Positions 43,938 through 53,334 are shown, counted from the first letter of the stretch. The stretch is DNA of 64,000 nt from Veillonella montpellierensis DSM 17217 (GCF_000426745.1 NZ_AUFY01000003.1:62001-126000), one strand, 5' to 3'. Notes: generated from the sequence alone by a model not told the origin. Made by a program: numbers and translations.

Positions 43938-44675
43938 TTATTTCATAACTCGTCTTGCTCCAAGATATCGTTCATGCCAATATCCAGAATCTAAGTCTGC
44001 TATGGCTACGCCACGACTAGTAGTAGCACTAATAAATTTACCATTTCCCACATAAATACCTGAATGAGAGGCGCCTGGTTCGTAGGTTTCAAAAAACACT
44101 AAATCACCAGGTCTCAAATTTGAACGAGATACATTTTGACCTACTTCATATTGTTCATCTGCTAAGCGCGGTAATGTAATTCCCGCCTTTGCAAATACAT
44201 ATTTAGTATACCCTGAGCAATCAAATCCTCGCGGTGTATTACCACCGAACACATAAGGAACACCTTTATATCGGTCCGCTTCTGCTAATAATGCCTTTAC
44301 ATCTTTCGTAAGACCTACATTAGCTGGAACACTATGATTAGTAACTTTTTTTACCTTTTTTTTCGCTTTTGATGAACCAGCATTCTTTCCTATTGGTTTT
44401 CCCATTAATGCTTTATAGGTAGCAGGCCCTACAATACCATCCACTTCTAAACCATGATCCTTTTGAAATAAGCGGACAGCCCATTTAGTTTCTTTGCCAT
44501 ATGTACCTTGTTTATCAAAAGCTTTATAACCTTTTTTGATTAATTGCTTTTGAATCGACGTGACAACCTTTCCTTGGTCACCCATTCCATAAGAGGCACT
44601 TGCTAGTATCGTTACGCACCATGCAAACATAATGGTTAAGGCTAACACCCTAATTATATTAGATTTAGAGTTCAT
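43938..44675 (-). CDS. Exported NlpC/P60 peptidoglycan hydrolase with PG-binding domain
   Basis: The 245-residue protein has a signal peptide (hydrophobic core LALTIMFAWCVTILASA), a peptidoglycan-binding domain type 1 (about 35-90, with GTYGKETKWAVRLFQKDHGLEVDGIVGPATYKAL), a lysine-rich linker and a C-terminal NlpC/P60 peptidase. The catalytic Cys is in FDCSGYTKY and the His in SHSGIYVGNGKF. It should cut stem-peptide bonds in the cell wall. An in-frame GTG at 44687 is possible, but GAGGG lies before the ATG at 44675. It follows the glycosyltransferase gene closely, suggesting an envelope operon. Confidence 0.93.
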   Translation of the reverse strand: MNSKSNIIRVLALTIMFAWCVTILASASYGMGDQGKVVTSIQKQLIKKGYKAFDKQGTYGKETKWAVRLFQKDHGLEVDGIVGPATYKALMGKPIGKNAGSSKAKKKVKKVTNHSVPANVGLTKDVKALLAEADRYKGVPYVFGGNTPRGFDCSGYTKYVFAKAGITLPRLADEQYEVGQNVSRSNLRPGDLVFFETYEPGASHSGIYVGNGKFISATTSRGVAIADLDSGYWHERYLGARRVMK

Positions 44676-44689
44676 ATCTGCCCTCACTT

Positions 44690-45643
44690 CTAGTTGTATA
44701 TATTACGCTTTTTATTATCTGTATCACAATTAATAGTACTGCGAACCCAATATAGTGGCCTATGTTTAACTTCTTCAAATACACGTCCCACATACTCACC
44801 AATAATACCTATGCCAATAAGCTGAATTCCACCGAGAAAAAAAATTGCCATTCCCAACGTAGTCCAACCATTAACTGCTTCTCCGCTGAAATATACATAT
44901 AAAATATGTAAAATCATTAATAAGCTTAGTAATCCACATAATATACCTACATATAAAGCCATTCTAAGTGGAGCTCTAGAAAATGCAGCAATGCCATCTA
45001 AGGCAAAACGAATCATTTTTCGTATACTAAATTTAGATTTTCCTGCAAAACGCGGTGGTGCCACAAAATGAAGTTCTGCTTGTCTGTAGCCTAAATCACC
45101 TACAATACCTCGCAAAAATCGACCATGTTCACGAAACCGTTTCAATGTTTCTAATGATTTTCGATTCATTAATCGGAAATCAGACCCACCTTCAACGATG
45201 GGCACTTCTGCCATTTTATTCATAAGTTTATAATAATATTTAGATGTAATGGCCTTAGCCCAACTAGCATCTTCAGTAGAATCACGAATCGTTCTAACTA
45301 CATCATAACCTTGCTCCCATAGTTGAACTAACTGAGGTATTAATGCTGGAGGATGTTGCATATCGCCATCCATAGTAATGACGGCCTCTCCAGTAGCATA
45401 ATCAAGACCACATGTTAATGCTAACTGATGTCCAAAGTTGCGTGCTAAGAGCAGCACTTTAACACGACAGTCTTTTCTTGCCAAATCACGAAGTAACAAA
45501 GAAGAGCTATCTGACGATCCATCATCAACAAATATAACCTCATAATCATATGCTAATGCATTCATTTCTGTCACTACAGCATCATAAAATACTTTTATAT
45601 TATCCTCTTCATTATAAACAGGTACTACAATCGATAGTAACAT
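44690..45643 (-). CDS. Polyprenyl-phosphate glycosyltransferase, ArnC/GtrB-like
   Basis: The 317-residue protein has a GT-A family 2 domain (LLSIVVPVYNEEDNIK, FVDDGSSDSS, VITMDGDMQHPP) followed by two membrane helices near the C-terminus (about 230-290). This is the layout of ArnC/GtrB/DPM1-like enzymes, which transfer a sugar to undecaprenyl phosphate on the cytoplasmic face. The sugar is not readable. A divergent GT39/ArnT-like gene starts 315 bases away, a plausible partner that would move the sugar to an envelope acceptor. AGGAGG precedes the ATG. Confidence 0.92.
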   Translation of the reverse strand: MLLSIVVPVYNEEDNIKVFYDAVVTEMNALAYDYEVIFVDDGSSDSSSLLLRDLARKDCRVKVLLLARNFGHQLALTCGLDYATGEAVITMDGDMQHPPALIPQLVQLWEQGYDVVRTIRDSTEDASWAKAITSKYYYKLMNKMAEVPIVEGGSDFRLMNRKSLETLKRFREHGRFLRGIVGDLGYRQAELHFVAPPRFAGKSKFSIRKMIRFALDGIAAFSRAPLRMALYVGILCGLLSLLMILHILYVYFSGEAVNGWTTLGMAIFFLGGIQLIGIGIIGEYVGRVFEEVKHRPLYWVRSTINCDTDNKKRNIYN

Positions 45644-45914
45644 AGTTACCTCCTCTTTTATTTCTTTTATATTTTACTAAAAAATTCACACTTAAGCAAA
45701 TTTATACAATTTTGTCATGCTATAAGATAGGTGTTAAACGCTCATTGTAGCACCTATCTATTTCCTCAAATATAAGAAATATAGGCATCTCTAGCTTCTA
45801 TATCATGTCTAATTTTCATAAAATTATTTATTCGACACTCTTTATGTTCTTTCTAATATATACTATAATATATGTTATCTCTCTTATCTCTATGAATGTA
45901 GAATATAGTATTAG
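45644..45914. other. Divergent spacer between the two glycosyltransferase genes
   Basis: About 270 bases, AT-rich, expected to hold both promoters. Near 45723-45767 GATAGGTG and CACCTATC form a loose inverted repeat with a 19-base gap. No gene was seen. Confidence 0.4.
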
Positions 45915-45958
45915 AAAGGAGTTCTGCTCATATTATTTTCTATGATCAGAAATTATAT
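45915..45958 (+). promoter_or_regulatory. Distant ribosome binding site of the ArnT-like gene
   Basis: AAAGGAG at 45915-45921 lies 37 bases before the only plausible ATG at 45959. The sequence 45930-45958 can form a weak imperfect hairpin (TTTCT with AGAAA at its core, loop ATGATC). Folded, it would leave a spacing of 8. The stem is much weaker than at the SIMPL gene, so an in-frame non-ATG start (ATT at 45932 or 45935) is an alternative. Confidence 0.35.
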
Positions 45959-47470
45959 ATGTATACGCAAATAAATAATTATATCCAAAACATATGGTCA
46001 TCCCATCGTAATTTTCTATATCTTCTATTGATATCCCTTATTGTTTATCTCGCAGGTAATCATATGATTACCATTACTGATCCAGTAGAGTCAAACTATG
46101 TACTAACCGCCAAAAATATGATTGATATTAACGAATATCTATCTCCCTATATCTTAAATCATTACTGGTATGACAAACCTATTTTTTACTACTGGGAGTT
46201 AATTGCTAGTTATAAACTCTTTGGCTTTAGCAACTTTACCAGTCGTCTTCCATCAGTCATAACAAGTTTACTAGCACTTATTGTAGCATATACATCTGTC
46301 AATCACATACTTTCAAAAAAAATAGCCCTCACGACTACGATTATCTTGGCAAGTTCGTTTGAGTTTTGGCTACTTTCTAAAACAGCGATTACAGATATGA
46401 CACTATTCTTATTTATAATATCCACCTTATTATTATTTTATATAGGCTATACGTCAAACACTCACAAATCTAACTATTATCGATTAGCCTATGTGTGTGC
46501 AGCTTTTGCCATATTAACAAAAGGTCCCATTGGTTTTCTTCTTCCTGGACTAATTATCCTCATTTTTTTACTGTTACAGCGAAATCTAAAAGAATTATTA
46601 CACTTGCAATTGCCATTAGGTCTTATCATTGTTTGTGTCGTAGGTGGTAGTTGGTATATGTACATGTATATAACCCATGGTATTGCATTTATTGATACTT
46701 TCTTCGGCGTACACAACATGTTACGAGTAACACAATCAGAGCATCCAAAACAAAATGTATGGTATTTTTACATCATAATTACAATCATCGCTACATTCCC
46801 TTGGGGCATAGTATCAGTATATCAATGGATACGCACAATACCCAACATATCACATCTCTATATAAAAATTAAATCTTTATTTAGTAAACATGATCCGTTG
46901 TCAACATTTCTATGGGTATGGGCCTTAACAACTATTCTAGTATTTCAATGTGTAGCTACCAAATACACGACATATACATTTCCCGCTCTATTTCCTTTAA
47001 CTCTATTAATCGCTCGTTCCTTGCAATGGAATCTAAAAACTATATCTCGTGTAGCAGCAGTCATCGGTACTATCTATATCATACTCTCCATTACCATCGT
47101 TCCCGTGTTAACTACCAACGCCTCTGGCTTTGTTATTAGTCAATATCTTAATCAATATGCTAATCCATCTTCCATTGTTGTTAATACTAACACCTATTAT
47201 AATTCAGTTAATATTTACAGTCATTTTACTAATTATAGATTATCTACGCAAAGTAATATGCCTAGTAATAAAACAAATACAATCAGTTGGGATGTTCTGT
47301 ACTTTATGCCTTTTAAAGATGTAGAAACATTACCACTCACTAAAGATGTCTATTTAATAACAACGAAACCAATCGAATCGATTGATATCATCAAAGATAA
47401 AGAATCCTGGCATGTATGTGTCACTACTGGCAATCAATTTTTATATTGCCGAAAAGCTAATGATAATTAA
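45959..47470 (+). CDS. GT39/ArnT-like membrane glycosyltransferase
   Basis: The 503-residue protein has about ten membrane segments and the PMT/ArnT layout. The conserved acidic periplasmic loop is DPVESNYVLTAKNM (the usual DEARYA region), then YWYDKPIFYYWELIASYKLFG and ILTKGPIGFLLPG. Such enzymes move a sugar from a polyprenyl-phosphate carrier to lipid A or proteins on the outer side of the cytoplasmic membrane. The last 100 residues are soluble. Its divergent neighbour is an ArnC-like transferase, which fits a donor-acceptor pair. The ATG at 45959 has its good ribosome binding site 37 bases upstream, which is unusual. Confidence 0.88.
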   Translation: MYTQINNYIQNIWSSHRNFLYLLLISLIVYLAGNHMITITDPVESNYVLTAKNMIDINEYLSPYILNHYWYDKPIFYYWELIASYKLFGFSNFTSRLPSVITSLLALIVAYTSVNHILSKKIALTTTIILASSFEFWLLSKTAITDMTLFLFIISTLLLFYIGYTSNTHKSNYYRLAYVCAAFAILTKGPIGFLLPGLIILIFLLLQRNLKELLHLQLPLGLIIVCVVGGSWYMYMYITHGIAFIDTFFGVHNMLRVTQSEHPKQNVWYFYIIITIIATFPWGIVSVYQWIRTIPNISHLYIKIKSLFSKHDPLSTFLWVWALTTILVFQCVATKYTTYTFPALFPLTLLIARSLQWNLKTISRVAAVIGTIYIILSITIVPVLTTNASGFVISQYLNQYANPSSIVVNTNTYYNSVNIYSHFTNYRLSTQSNMPSNKTNTISWDVLYFMPFKDVETLPLTKDVYLITTKPIESIDIIKDKESWHVCVTTGNQFLYCRKANDN

Positions 47471-47890
47471 TTTTCTGATGAATCGGATTAGAATATATTC
47501 TCTTAATACGACACCATCTTCCTCTCTATCTACGGCTATATATTATAATACATACCTATTTCTAATATATAAATAGTATCGCCGTTAACATACTAGATTA
47601 ACTACTAGGCTAAACTCATACTAAAATTACAAACAAACTCCATCTATCCCATTTTCATCTACATAGCTATCATGAATGACCAAAATTATATACTATATTC
47701 ATAGTAAACTCTAAGAACAATAAAAACACCTTCAACTACATTTGTAGATGAAGGTGTTTTATTTTCACTATATGTAATTGTTATCTTATATCGTTGATCC
47801 TATACAAAAACACTCTTAATCATACGAAAACAGATATATAAACTAATTCTTAATAAGATAATTATAATATGCCATACAGATTAGTCTATA
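47471..47890. other. Convergent gene-free region with a terminator
   Basis: About 420 bases. Apart from the terminator at 47722-47762 it is AT-rich with no gene or RNA motif that I recognise. Confidence 0.45.
47722..47762. terminator. Bidirectional terminator
   Basis: AAAACACCTTCA (47723-47734) pairs exactly with TGAAGGTGTTTT (47749-47760), with an inner TACA/TGTA pair. A-run and T-run on each side. It lies between the ArnT-like gene and the end of the hydrogenase operon. Confidence 0.8.
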
Positions 47891-48268
47891 TTATAAATCA
47901 GCTGCATCAATATATTTTTGTAGTTCTTCTTCCGCTTCTATAATATCTTCATTAAATGCACCAGCAACAGCCGGATAGCGGCCAACTTCGATGGTGTGAA
48001 CGATAGCATCATCTCTACCATTTTTGTAGATACCAATCCAAATACCAGAAAATTCACTTTCAAACCATTCGACAGGCTGATCCGTTTCATCAAAACGAAT
48101 CGTTATATTCCCTTTTCCCAGTGTTTCTAGTAATTCTATTTGTTCTGATTCGCTCAATCCCGTTTTTTCTACATACAAAGTATACGTATTGCCTTGTTCA
48201 CGAAAATCTTTCATGGCGTTTTTCAACTCATTTAAAACAGCTTGAAGATTTGATAAGGAATTAGTCAT
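47891..48268 (-). CDS. HupH-type hydrogenase expression protein
   Basis: The 125-residue protein matches the C-terminal HupH hydrogenase-expression domain, with LLETLGKGNITIRFDET, EFSGIWIGIYKN and HTIEVGRYPAVA. Family members act in maturation of uptake [NiFe]-hydrogenases, probably with the small subunit. It is shorter than full HupH and lacks the N-terminal half. GGAGG precedes the ATG at 12 bases, inside the hyaD frame, and the two genes overlap by 8 bases. It is the last gene of the operon. Confidence 0.83.
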   Translation of the reverse strand: MTNSLSNLQAVLNELKNAMKDFREQGNTYTLYVEKTGLSESEQIELLETLGKGNITIRFDETDQPVEWFESEFSGIWIGIYKNGRDDAIVHTIEVGRYPAVAGAFNEDIIEAEEELQKYIDAADL

Positions 48269-48761
48269 CTCGTTTTTTTACCTCCACGCCCCATTCCATT
48301 AAAACATGTATAACTCGCGAAATCACTTCTGGTAATACCTTTGCTACTACAGAAGACGGTTCGAGACCGATTTCTAAGGAAAATGGTTCTACCCCTATTA
48401 CAGTAGCTGCTTCTAATGGTTCTTCTTGCAGTGCACGAATACGTAAAATATCTTGTATTCCCACTTCATGGGCAGAAATATTTTTTGTAAAATAATTTTC
48501 TACTTCTTGATGTGTAAACTCATACACTGTACCTGGTTCTTCTCCTCCATTAATAGCATCTACTAAAATGAGTCGCTTCATGCCATCCATATAGGATAAC
48601 AATTCCATTCCCATCGTTCCACCATCAATAATATTAATAGCTGGAGTAAAAAAGTAGTTATCTTTCAATGTATTAATAACATGAACGCCAAGGCCTTCGT
48701 CTGTTAATAAAATATTCCCGACTCCTAACAATGTAATTGTATTATTTTCTGGCAACATCAT
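48261..48761 (-). CDS. hyaD: Hydrogenase maturation protease (HyaD/HybD)
   Basis: The 166-residue endopeptidase removes the C-terminal tail of the hydrogenase large subunit after nickel insertion. Nickel-sensing ligands are visible: Glu in TDEGLGVHV, Asp in ILVDAINGG and His in SAHEVGI. The opening ITLLGVGNILLTDEG is typical. The frame allows ATG at 48767, but GAGG abuts that codon, so the ATG two codons later (48761) is better placed. The gene overlaps the cytochrome b gene upstream and the HupH gene downstream. Confidence 0.94.
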   Translation of the reverse strand: MMLPENNTITLLGVGNILLTDEGLGVHVINTLKDNYFFTPAINIIDGGTMGMELLSYMDGMKRLILVDAINGGEEPGTVYEFTHQEVENYFTKNISAHEVGIQDILRIRALQEEPLEAATVIGVEPFSLEIGLEPSSVVAKVLPEVISRVIHVLMEWGVEVKKRDD

Positions 48762-49467
48762 CTTCATCCTCTATATCATGCATATCAATAGGGTCATGCG
48801 CATAATATTTCATACCAGTTACCATGCTTGATACTTCACCAGACTCTTCCATAACATCTTCACGAAATGCCATATATACATGAATAACTGTAAACAACAA
48901 GAAAATCCATGCAATATAATGGTGAATAATGTGTACTCGATATTCTCCAATCATAGCATTAATAGGGTTAAATATAACAGCAATCCAACTATGAGGTTCT
49001 ACCATAGCATACATAGCAAATCCAGTAACTATCTCGAAGAAAAATAATACATATACCATCATATAACTTGTACGAGCTAAAGAATTCCTCAAATATGTAT
49101 CATAATGCTTCTGTGGTAACATTAAGTAGTGAATCGTTGTTTCTCGTAAACCGCGCCAATATAGTTTTTGATTAAATTTAGGCATCAATCGATCGCCACG
49201 GTTTCTAATCGCACCAGCAATTCTAAAAATAAAAGAAAAAGTTAAAATAAACCCAGCGATAAAATGGATACGTCGTATCATTTCCATAGAAAACCAGTTA
49301 TTGATTGCAAAAGTTGGTTCCTTACCAATCAAACCTGCAAAGCCAGGATCTCCAATATATAGACCTGTCCAGAATAATGCAGTCACGCTCAATACCATTA
49401 GCCAATGAAAAATGCGTAGCCACAAACTAAAAACTACATAGGCCTTTTTATCAGAATGAATTAGCAT
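48742..49467 (-). CDS. hyaC: [NiFe]-hydrogenase b-type cytochrome subunit
   Basis: The 241-residue integral membrane protein has four main helices and the His residues expected for two b hemes (RIFHWLMVLSV, RRIHFIAGFILTF, VHIIHHYIAWIFLLFTVIHVYMAF). HyaC/HupC links the periplasmic hydrogenase to the quinone pool. The presence of a MenA-like enzyme in the window suits a menaquinone acceptor, by inference. AAGGAG lies ten bases before the ATG. It begins 14 bases after the large-subunit stop. Confidence 0.93.
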   Translation of the reverse strand: MLIHSDKKAYVVFSLWLRIFHWLMVLSVTALFWTGLYIGDPGFAGLIGKEPTFAINNWFSMEMIRRIHFIAGFILTFSFIFRIAGAIRNRGDRLMPKFNQKLYWRGLRETTIHYLMLPQKHYDTYLRNSLARTSYMMVYVLFFFEIVTGFAMYAMVEPHSWIAVIFNPINAMIGEYRVHIIHHYIAWIFLLFTVIHVYMAFREDVMEESGEVSSMVTGMKYYAHDPIDMHDIEDEDDVARK

Positions 49468-49481
49468 TGTTATGTCACTCC

Positions 49482-51383
49482 TTATTTACACAAAGCATCT
49501 GTATTAACAGACGCAATTTTTTTACCCTCTTTATTATATAAATGTGTAGCACATGCCAAACAAGGGTCAAATGAGTGAACAGCTTTTAAAATTTCTAATG
49601 GCTTTTCTGGTACTTTTACACGGGTATCAATCATAGTATCTTCATATGCACCATGCTCATTAGCGATAGTTCTTGGGCATGCATTCCATGTTGACGGAAC
49701 AATACATTGATAGTTTTCTGTACGCCCGTTTTTAATATGAACCCAATGTCCTAATCCACCGCGCGGTGCATCTAATACACCAACGCCTTTGGCTTCTTCT
49801 GGCCAAGTTTGCGGATCCCATTTTGTCATATCTGCTACAGCTACATCCCCTGATTTTATATTTTTAATCAATTTATTATAAAAATATCGACTCATAGTTG
49901 CCGCCACTTGAGCATCTAGGGCACGACAAGCTGTACGACCTACAGTAGAGCACATCCATACGTGTGCTGGTACGCCAAGAATGTTAGACACCGCTTCAAT
50001 CTGACGAACAATCATAGATTCTGCCCATGTTGGTTGCGTAATAATACCTTGTTTTACTTTTGTATATACTACAATATATTTTGCTAATGGCCCCACTTCA
50101 CAGGTCTTGCCTTTAAAAGTTGGTGATTTTATCCAAGAGTATTTCTTAGTTTCATCCAAAAATTCCCATTTTTCTTTAGTCCCTGTTTTAGGTCCTGTAA
50201 AGTTTGCTTCTGTAATCCCTTCACTAGGATGCAAAGACTGAGTTCCATCAGGATAATTAAACCATGAATGTTCAATTTCTTCACTTAAAAATTCAGGATT
50301 CATTAAATCTTGACCTTCTAATGGTATAAACGTAGCATGGTCTACACCAGCACCAAAGTTTTCTACTACACCATTAGCGCGAGAAACAGCTTTTTTAAAG
50401 TAATCACCATTAGAAATACCTGTATATGGTTCATCTGGATATCCGCCATAGGATAAAACGCGTTTTTTGGATAAACCGCCTCCATCAACCATACCAGCTT
50501 GTACATATATTTTACCGATTGCTAACACATCTGGTAAATAAAAATTATCTACTAAATTTCTCGTTAAAGAAATAGATTTATCTACTTCTGCCAATCGTTG
50601 TGTGTTAACTGGCGCATTCATATCATTCATAGAAATAGCACAAGGCATACCGCCTACAATATAATGAGGATGCGGATTTTTACCACCAAATATAACATGC
50701 GGTGTCACGATATTACGCTGTTGATCTAAAATATTTAAATAATGAGATATGGCCATCAAATGAACTTCTGGTGGCAACAATTTATAATCAGGATGATCCC
50801 ACCACTGAGCAGAAAAAATTCCTAATTGACCACTATCAACAATTTTTTTAATCTTGTTTTGAATGGCCGAGAAATACTGTGTAGATCCCTTAGGATAGTC
50901 TTTTGAATATGCTGATGTATCATCTTGATACTCTTTAGGCTCCAATCCTGATACATTATACGTAGCTAATATATTCTCTTGCAATTGTGCTGTTTTACTA
51001 GGATCGGCAGCCAACGCTTCTATAGGGCTCACCCAATCTAATGCATGTAAATGATAAAAATGGACAATATGGTCATGCACATCTAGGGCACTGTGCATAA
51101 TATTCCTAATATAATTGGCGTTTTTAGGGATTTGAATGCCTAACGCATCTTCTACTGCTCGAAGTGCAGCCAATGCATGGGTAGATGTACAAACTCCACA
51201 AATTCTCTGCACAAACGCCCATAAATCACGAGGATCTCGATTTTTAGCCACTAATTCGATACCACGCCAAGCTGTACCACTAGATAATGCGTCAGTCACT
51301 TTACCTGTGGTTTCATCTACATTAATTTCTACTCTCAAATGCCCTTCAATACGAGAAATTGGGTCTACTACAACACGCTTCAT
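49482..51383 (-). CDS. hyaB: [NiFe]-hydrogenase large subunit
   Basis: The 633-residue protein carries the Ni-Fe active site. The N-terminal ligand motif is RICGVC with Cys62 and Cys65; the C-terminal motif is DPCLACATH with Cys608 and Cys611. A 19-residue tail after His614 should be removed by HyaD. GGHPHYIVGG-type block NPHPHYIVGGMPCA is present. The length is typical of membrane-bound group 1 uptake hydrogenases, with insertions. Its start overlaps the small-subunit stop by one base (TAATG). Group assignment is inferred from the Tat small subunit and cytochrome b partners. Confidence 0.97.
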   Translation of the reverse strand: MKRVVVDPISRIEGHLRVEINVDETTGKVTDALSSGTAWRGIELVAKNRDPRDLWAFVQRICGVCTSTHALAALRAVEDALGIQIPKNANYIRNIMHSALDVHDHIVHFYHLHALDWVSPIEALAADPSKTAQLQENILATYNVSGLEPKEYQDDTSAYSKDYPKGSTQYFSAIQNKIKKIVDSGQLGIFSAQWWDHPDYKLLPPEVHLMAISHYLNILDQQRNIVTPHVIFGGKNPHPHYIVGGMPCAISMNDMNAPVNTQRLAEVDKSISLTRNLVDNFYLPDVLAIGKIYVQAGMVDGGGLSKKRVLSYGGYPDEPYTGISNGDYFKKAVSRANGVVENFGAGVDHATFIPLEGQDLMNPEFLSEEIEHSWFNYPDGTQSLHPSEGITEANFTGPKTGTKEKWEFLDETKKYSWIKSPTFKGKTCEVGPLAKYIVVYTKVKQGIITQPTWAESMIVRQIEAVSNILGVPAHVWMCSTVGRTACRALDAQVAATMSRYFYNKLIKNIKSGDVAVADMTKWDPQTWPEEAKGVGVLDAPRGGLGHWVHIKNGRTENYQCIVPSTWNACPRTIANEHGAYEDTMIDTRVKVPEKPLEILKAVHSFDPCLACATHLYNKEGKKIASVNTDALCK

Positions 51384-52534
51384 TAATCATTTCCTCCATC
51401 ATGATGGTTATTTTTATTCATCGTTTCATTCCATAAGCCAGCTTCTTTTAAACGTTTTTCTTCTTTTAAATCTTCATATTTATTTTTAGCTAATGTTAAT
51501 GCGCCATGTGCTACAACAGCCCCAGTTGCTGCAAATCCAGCAATAGTACCTACCGTATCCGCATTAGTAATTGTATTGGCCATTGGAATATCTGGTAATC
51601 GTTTATAAAAATTATCATTATCCCAAAAATCTTTTTCAGAACAACCAATACAACCATGTCCCGATTGAATAGGATAAGAAAGTCCGTTCCACCACCGTAA
51701 ATTACCACAAGAATTATAAGTTTCTGGGCCTCGGCAGCCTACTTTATATAAACACCAACCCGCTTTTGATGCATCATCATCAAATTTTTCCACAAATAAT
51801 CCCGAATCAAAAAAGGCGCGACGATAACATGTATCGTGAATACGATTACCATAGAATTGTTTTGGTCTTCCTTGAATATCTAACGGTGGAATCTCACCAA
51901 ATAATGCATAATGCATAATAACGCCTGTCATGACTTCTGGAATTGGAGGGCAACCTGGCACTTTAATAATAGGTACACCAGAAACAACAGATGATACTGA
52001 TACAGTATTAGTTGGATTTGGTTTAGCTGCTTGAATCCCGCCCCATGCAGCACAAGAGCCATATTCGATAATAGCAGAGGCCCCTGCTGCACATTCTTTA
52101 AGAACTTCTACAAATGGTCGTCCTCCTACAGAACAGTACACGCCATTTTCATCAAGAGGCACACCGCCTTCAACTGCTAGTATATATTTACCAGATTTAT
52201 TAGCAACAATCTCTTTTAAATGATGTTCTAATGGTTCACCAGAAGCGGCAGCCAATGTATCATCATATTCTAAGGCAATCATATTTAAAATAACATCAGA
52301 AGCAAATGGAGATGTAGAACGAATAAATGATTCATCACAACCTGTACATTCATGGCCATGTAACCAAACCACTGTCGGTAATTCTTTAGTTTCTGCTGCC
52401 TTAACAACAGTATCTAACATGGTTGGTGGCAAACCTAATACAGCCGTCAACGCTACACAGGACTTAACAAATGTGCGTCGACTTAATTTACGCTCTTGAA
52501 AGAGTGTCCATAAGCTATTCATACGTTCTTTCAC
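51383..52534 (-). CDS. hyaA: [NiFe]-hydrogenase small subunit with Tat signal
   Basis: The 383-residue protein carries the Fe-S clusters. The Tat signal is LSRRTFVKSCVALTAVLG, so the folded enzyme is exported. The proximal cluster motif is HGHECTGCDES, later Cys blocks include YGSCAAWGG, VPGCPP and GHGCIGCSEKDFWD. A C-terminal hydrophobic helix (VGTIAGFAATGAVVAHGAL) anchors it, followed by a charged His-containing tail. The frame opens at 52573 with ATG, but AAGGGGGAT lies seven bases before a GTG at 52534, giving a shorter pre-signal; I prefer that. It is the first gene of the hya operon. Confidence 0.93.
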   Translation of the reverse strand: MKERMNSLWTLFQERKLSRRTFVKSCVALTAVLGLPPTMLDTVVKAAETKELPTVVWLHGHECTGCDESFIRSTSPFASDVILNMIALEYDDTLAAASGEPLEHHLKEIVANKSGKYILAVEGGVPLDENGVYCSVGGRPFVEVLKECAAGASAIIEYGSCAAWGGIQAAKPNPTNTVSVSSVVSGVPIIKVPGCPPIPEVMTGVIMHYALFGEIPPLDIQGRPKQFYGNRIHDTCYRRAFFDSGLFVEKFDDDASKAGWCLYKVGCRGPETYNSCGNLRWWNGLSYPIQSGHGCIGCSEKDFWDNDNFYKRLPDIPMANTITNADTVGTIAGFAATGAVVAHGALTLAKNKYEDLKEEKRLKEAGLWNETMNKNNHHDGGND

Positions 52535-52573
52535 TGGAGTTATCCCCCTTATTAGTAATCTTACACTTTGCAT

Positions 52574-52779
52574 TTATAAAATATATAATCAATAACATGG
52601 ATACATATCACAAAAATATTCCATAATCATAGTATACCATGTGCATCTATAAATTTCTAGAAAAATAATTTGATAATATAAGGTTTTACATCTATTTTAT
52701 CGTGAATAAATATATGTCAGTTATAAAAAAAATTTACCCTTAGTTTATAAAATCAAACATATCAATTTATTAAAAATAA
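52574..52779. other. Upstream region of the hydrogenase operon
   Basis: AT-rich. TATACT near 52640 on the minus strand is a possible -10 without a convincing -35. I do not see a clear FNR box (TTGAT-N4-ATCAA). No gene. Confidence 0.35.
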
Positions 52780-52816
52780 CCGTATAAAAGCCAAATTAAT
52801 TTGAACTTTTATACGG
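52780..52816 (-). terminator. Hairpin downstream of thioredoxin gene
   Basis: CCGTATAAAAG (52780-52790) pairs exactly with CTTTTATACGG (52806-52816); the loop contains the palindrome AAATTAATTT. The minus-strand transcript then has a T-rich tract. Confidence 0.6.
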
Positions 52817-52964
52817 CATGTATTTTGTATGTCATACAATGTAATACATCTTCTAATGAGATTAGACTATCCTAGATATAAGTAATAGTTACCTATTCTT
52901 ACAACTGATCAATAAATTTCTATACATAAACACATCATTCTATCTCACTTATGATGTACCAATG

Positions 52965-53291
52965 TTATCCTTTTAATTCGTGAATTAATTCTTCTAATAC
53001 AGAAGCTTTCTTATATCCTGCTATACGATCCAGTTCTTTTCCCTCTTTAAATAGTAGTATCGTAGGAATTCCTTCCACGTCATACGTTAAGCATAATTCC
53101 TTAACAAGGTCTGCATTAACACTAAAAAATGTAGCTTCTTTATCCAAATCGATTGCTACTTGTTCTAATACAGGGCCCATTACTTTACAAGGAGCACACC
53201 ATTCAGCCCAAAAACATACTACAGATAAGCCATTTTGCAACAATACTTTTTGATTAAATTCTTCTACACTAGTGATTTCAATGAAAGCCAT
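52965..53291 (-). CDS. trx: Thioredoxin
   Basis: The 108-residue protein has the thioredoxin fold with active site WAEWCAPCKVMGP and the cis-Pro region EGIPTILLFKEGKEL. It reduces protein disulfides in the cytoplasm. The frame allows GTG at 53300 and ATG at 53294; the ATG at 53291 is eight bases after AAGGAG and gives the usual MAFIEI start. The opposite side carries the RNase P RNA terminator close upstream, so the gene has its own short promoter region of about 40 bases or is read through from rnpB. Confidence 0.95.
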   Translation of the reverse strand: MAFIEITSVEEFNQKVLLQNGLSVVCFWAEWCAPCKVMGPVLEQVAIDLDKEATFFSVNADLVKELCLTYDVEGIPTILLFKEGKELDRIAGYKKASVLEELIHELKG

Positions 53292-53334
53292 CATGCACAC
53301 TCCTTATCATTATATTAATGATTATCATATAAGA

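Noticed and set aside
47382-47576. Frame overlapping the end of the ArnT-like gene
   Set aside because: Out of frame with a well-supported gene and without its own ribosome binding site.
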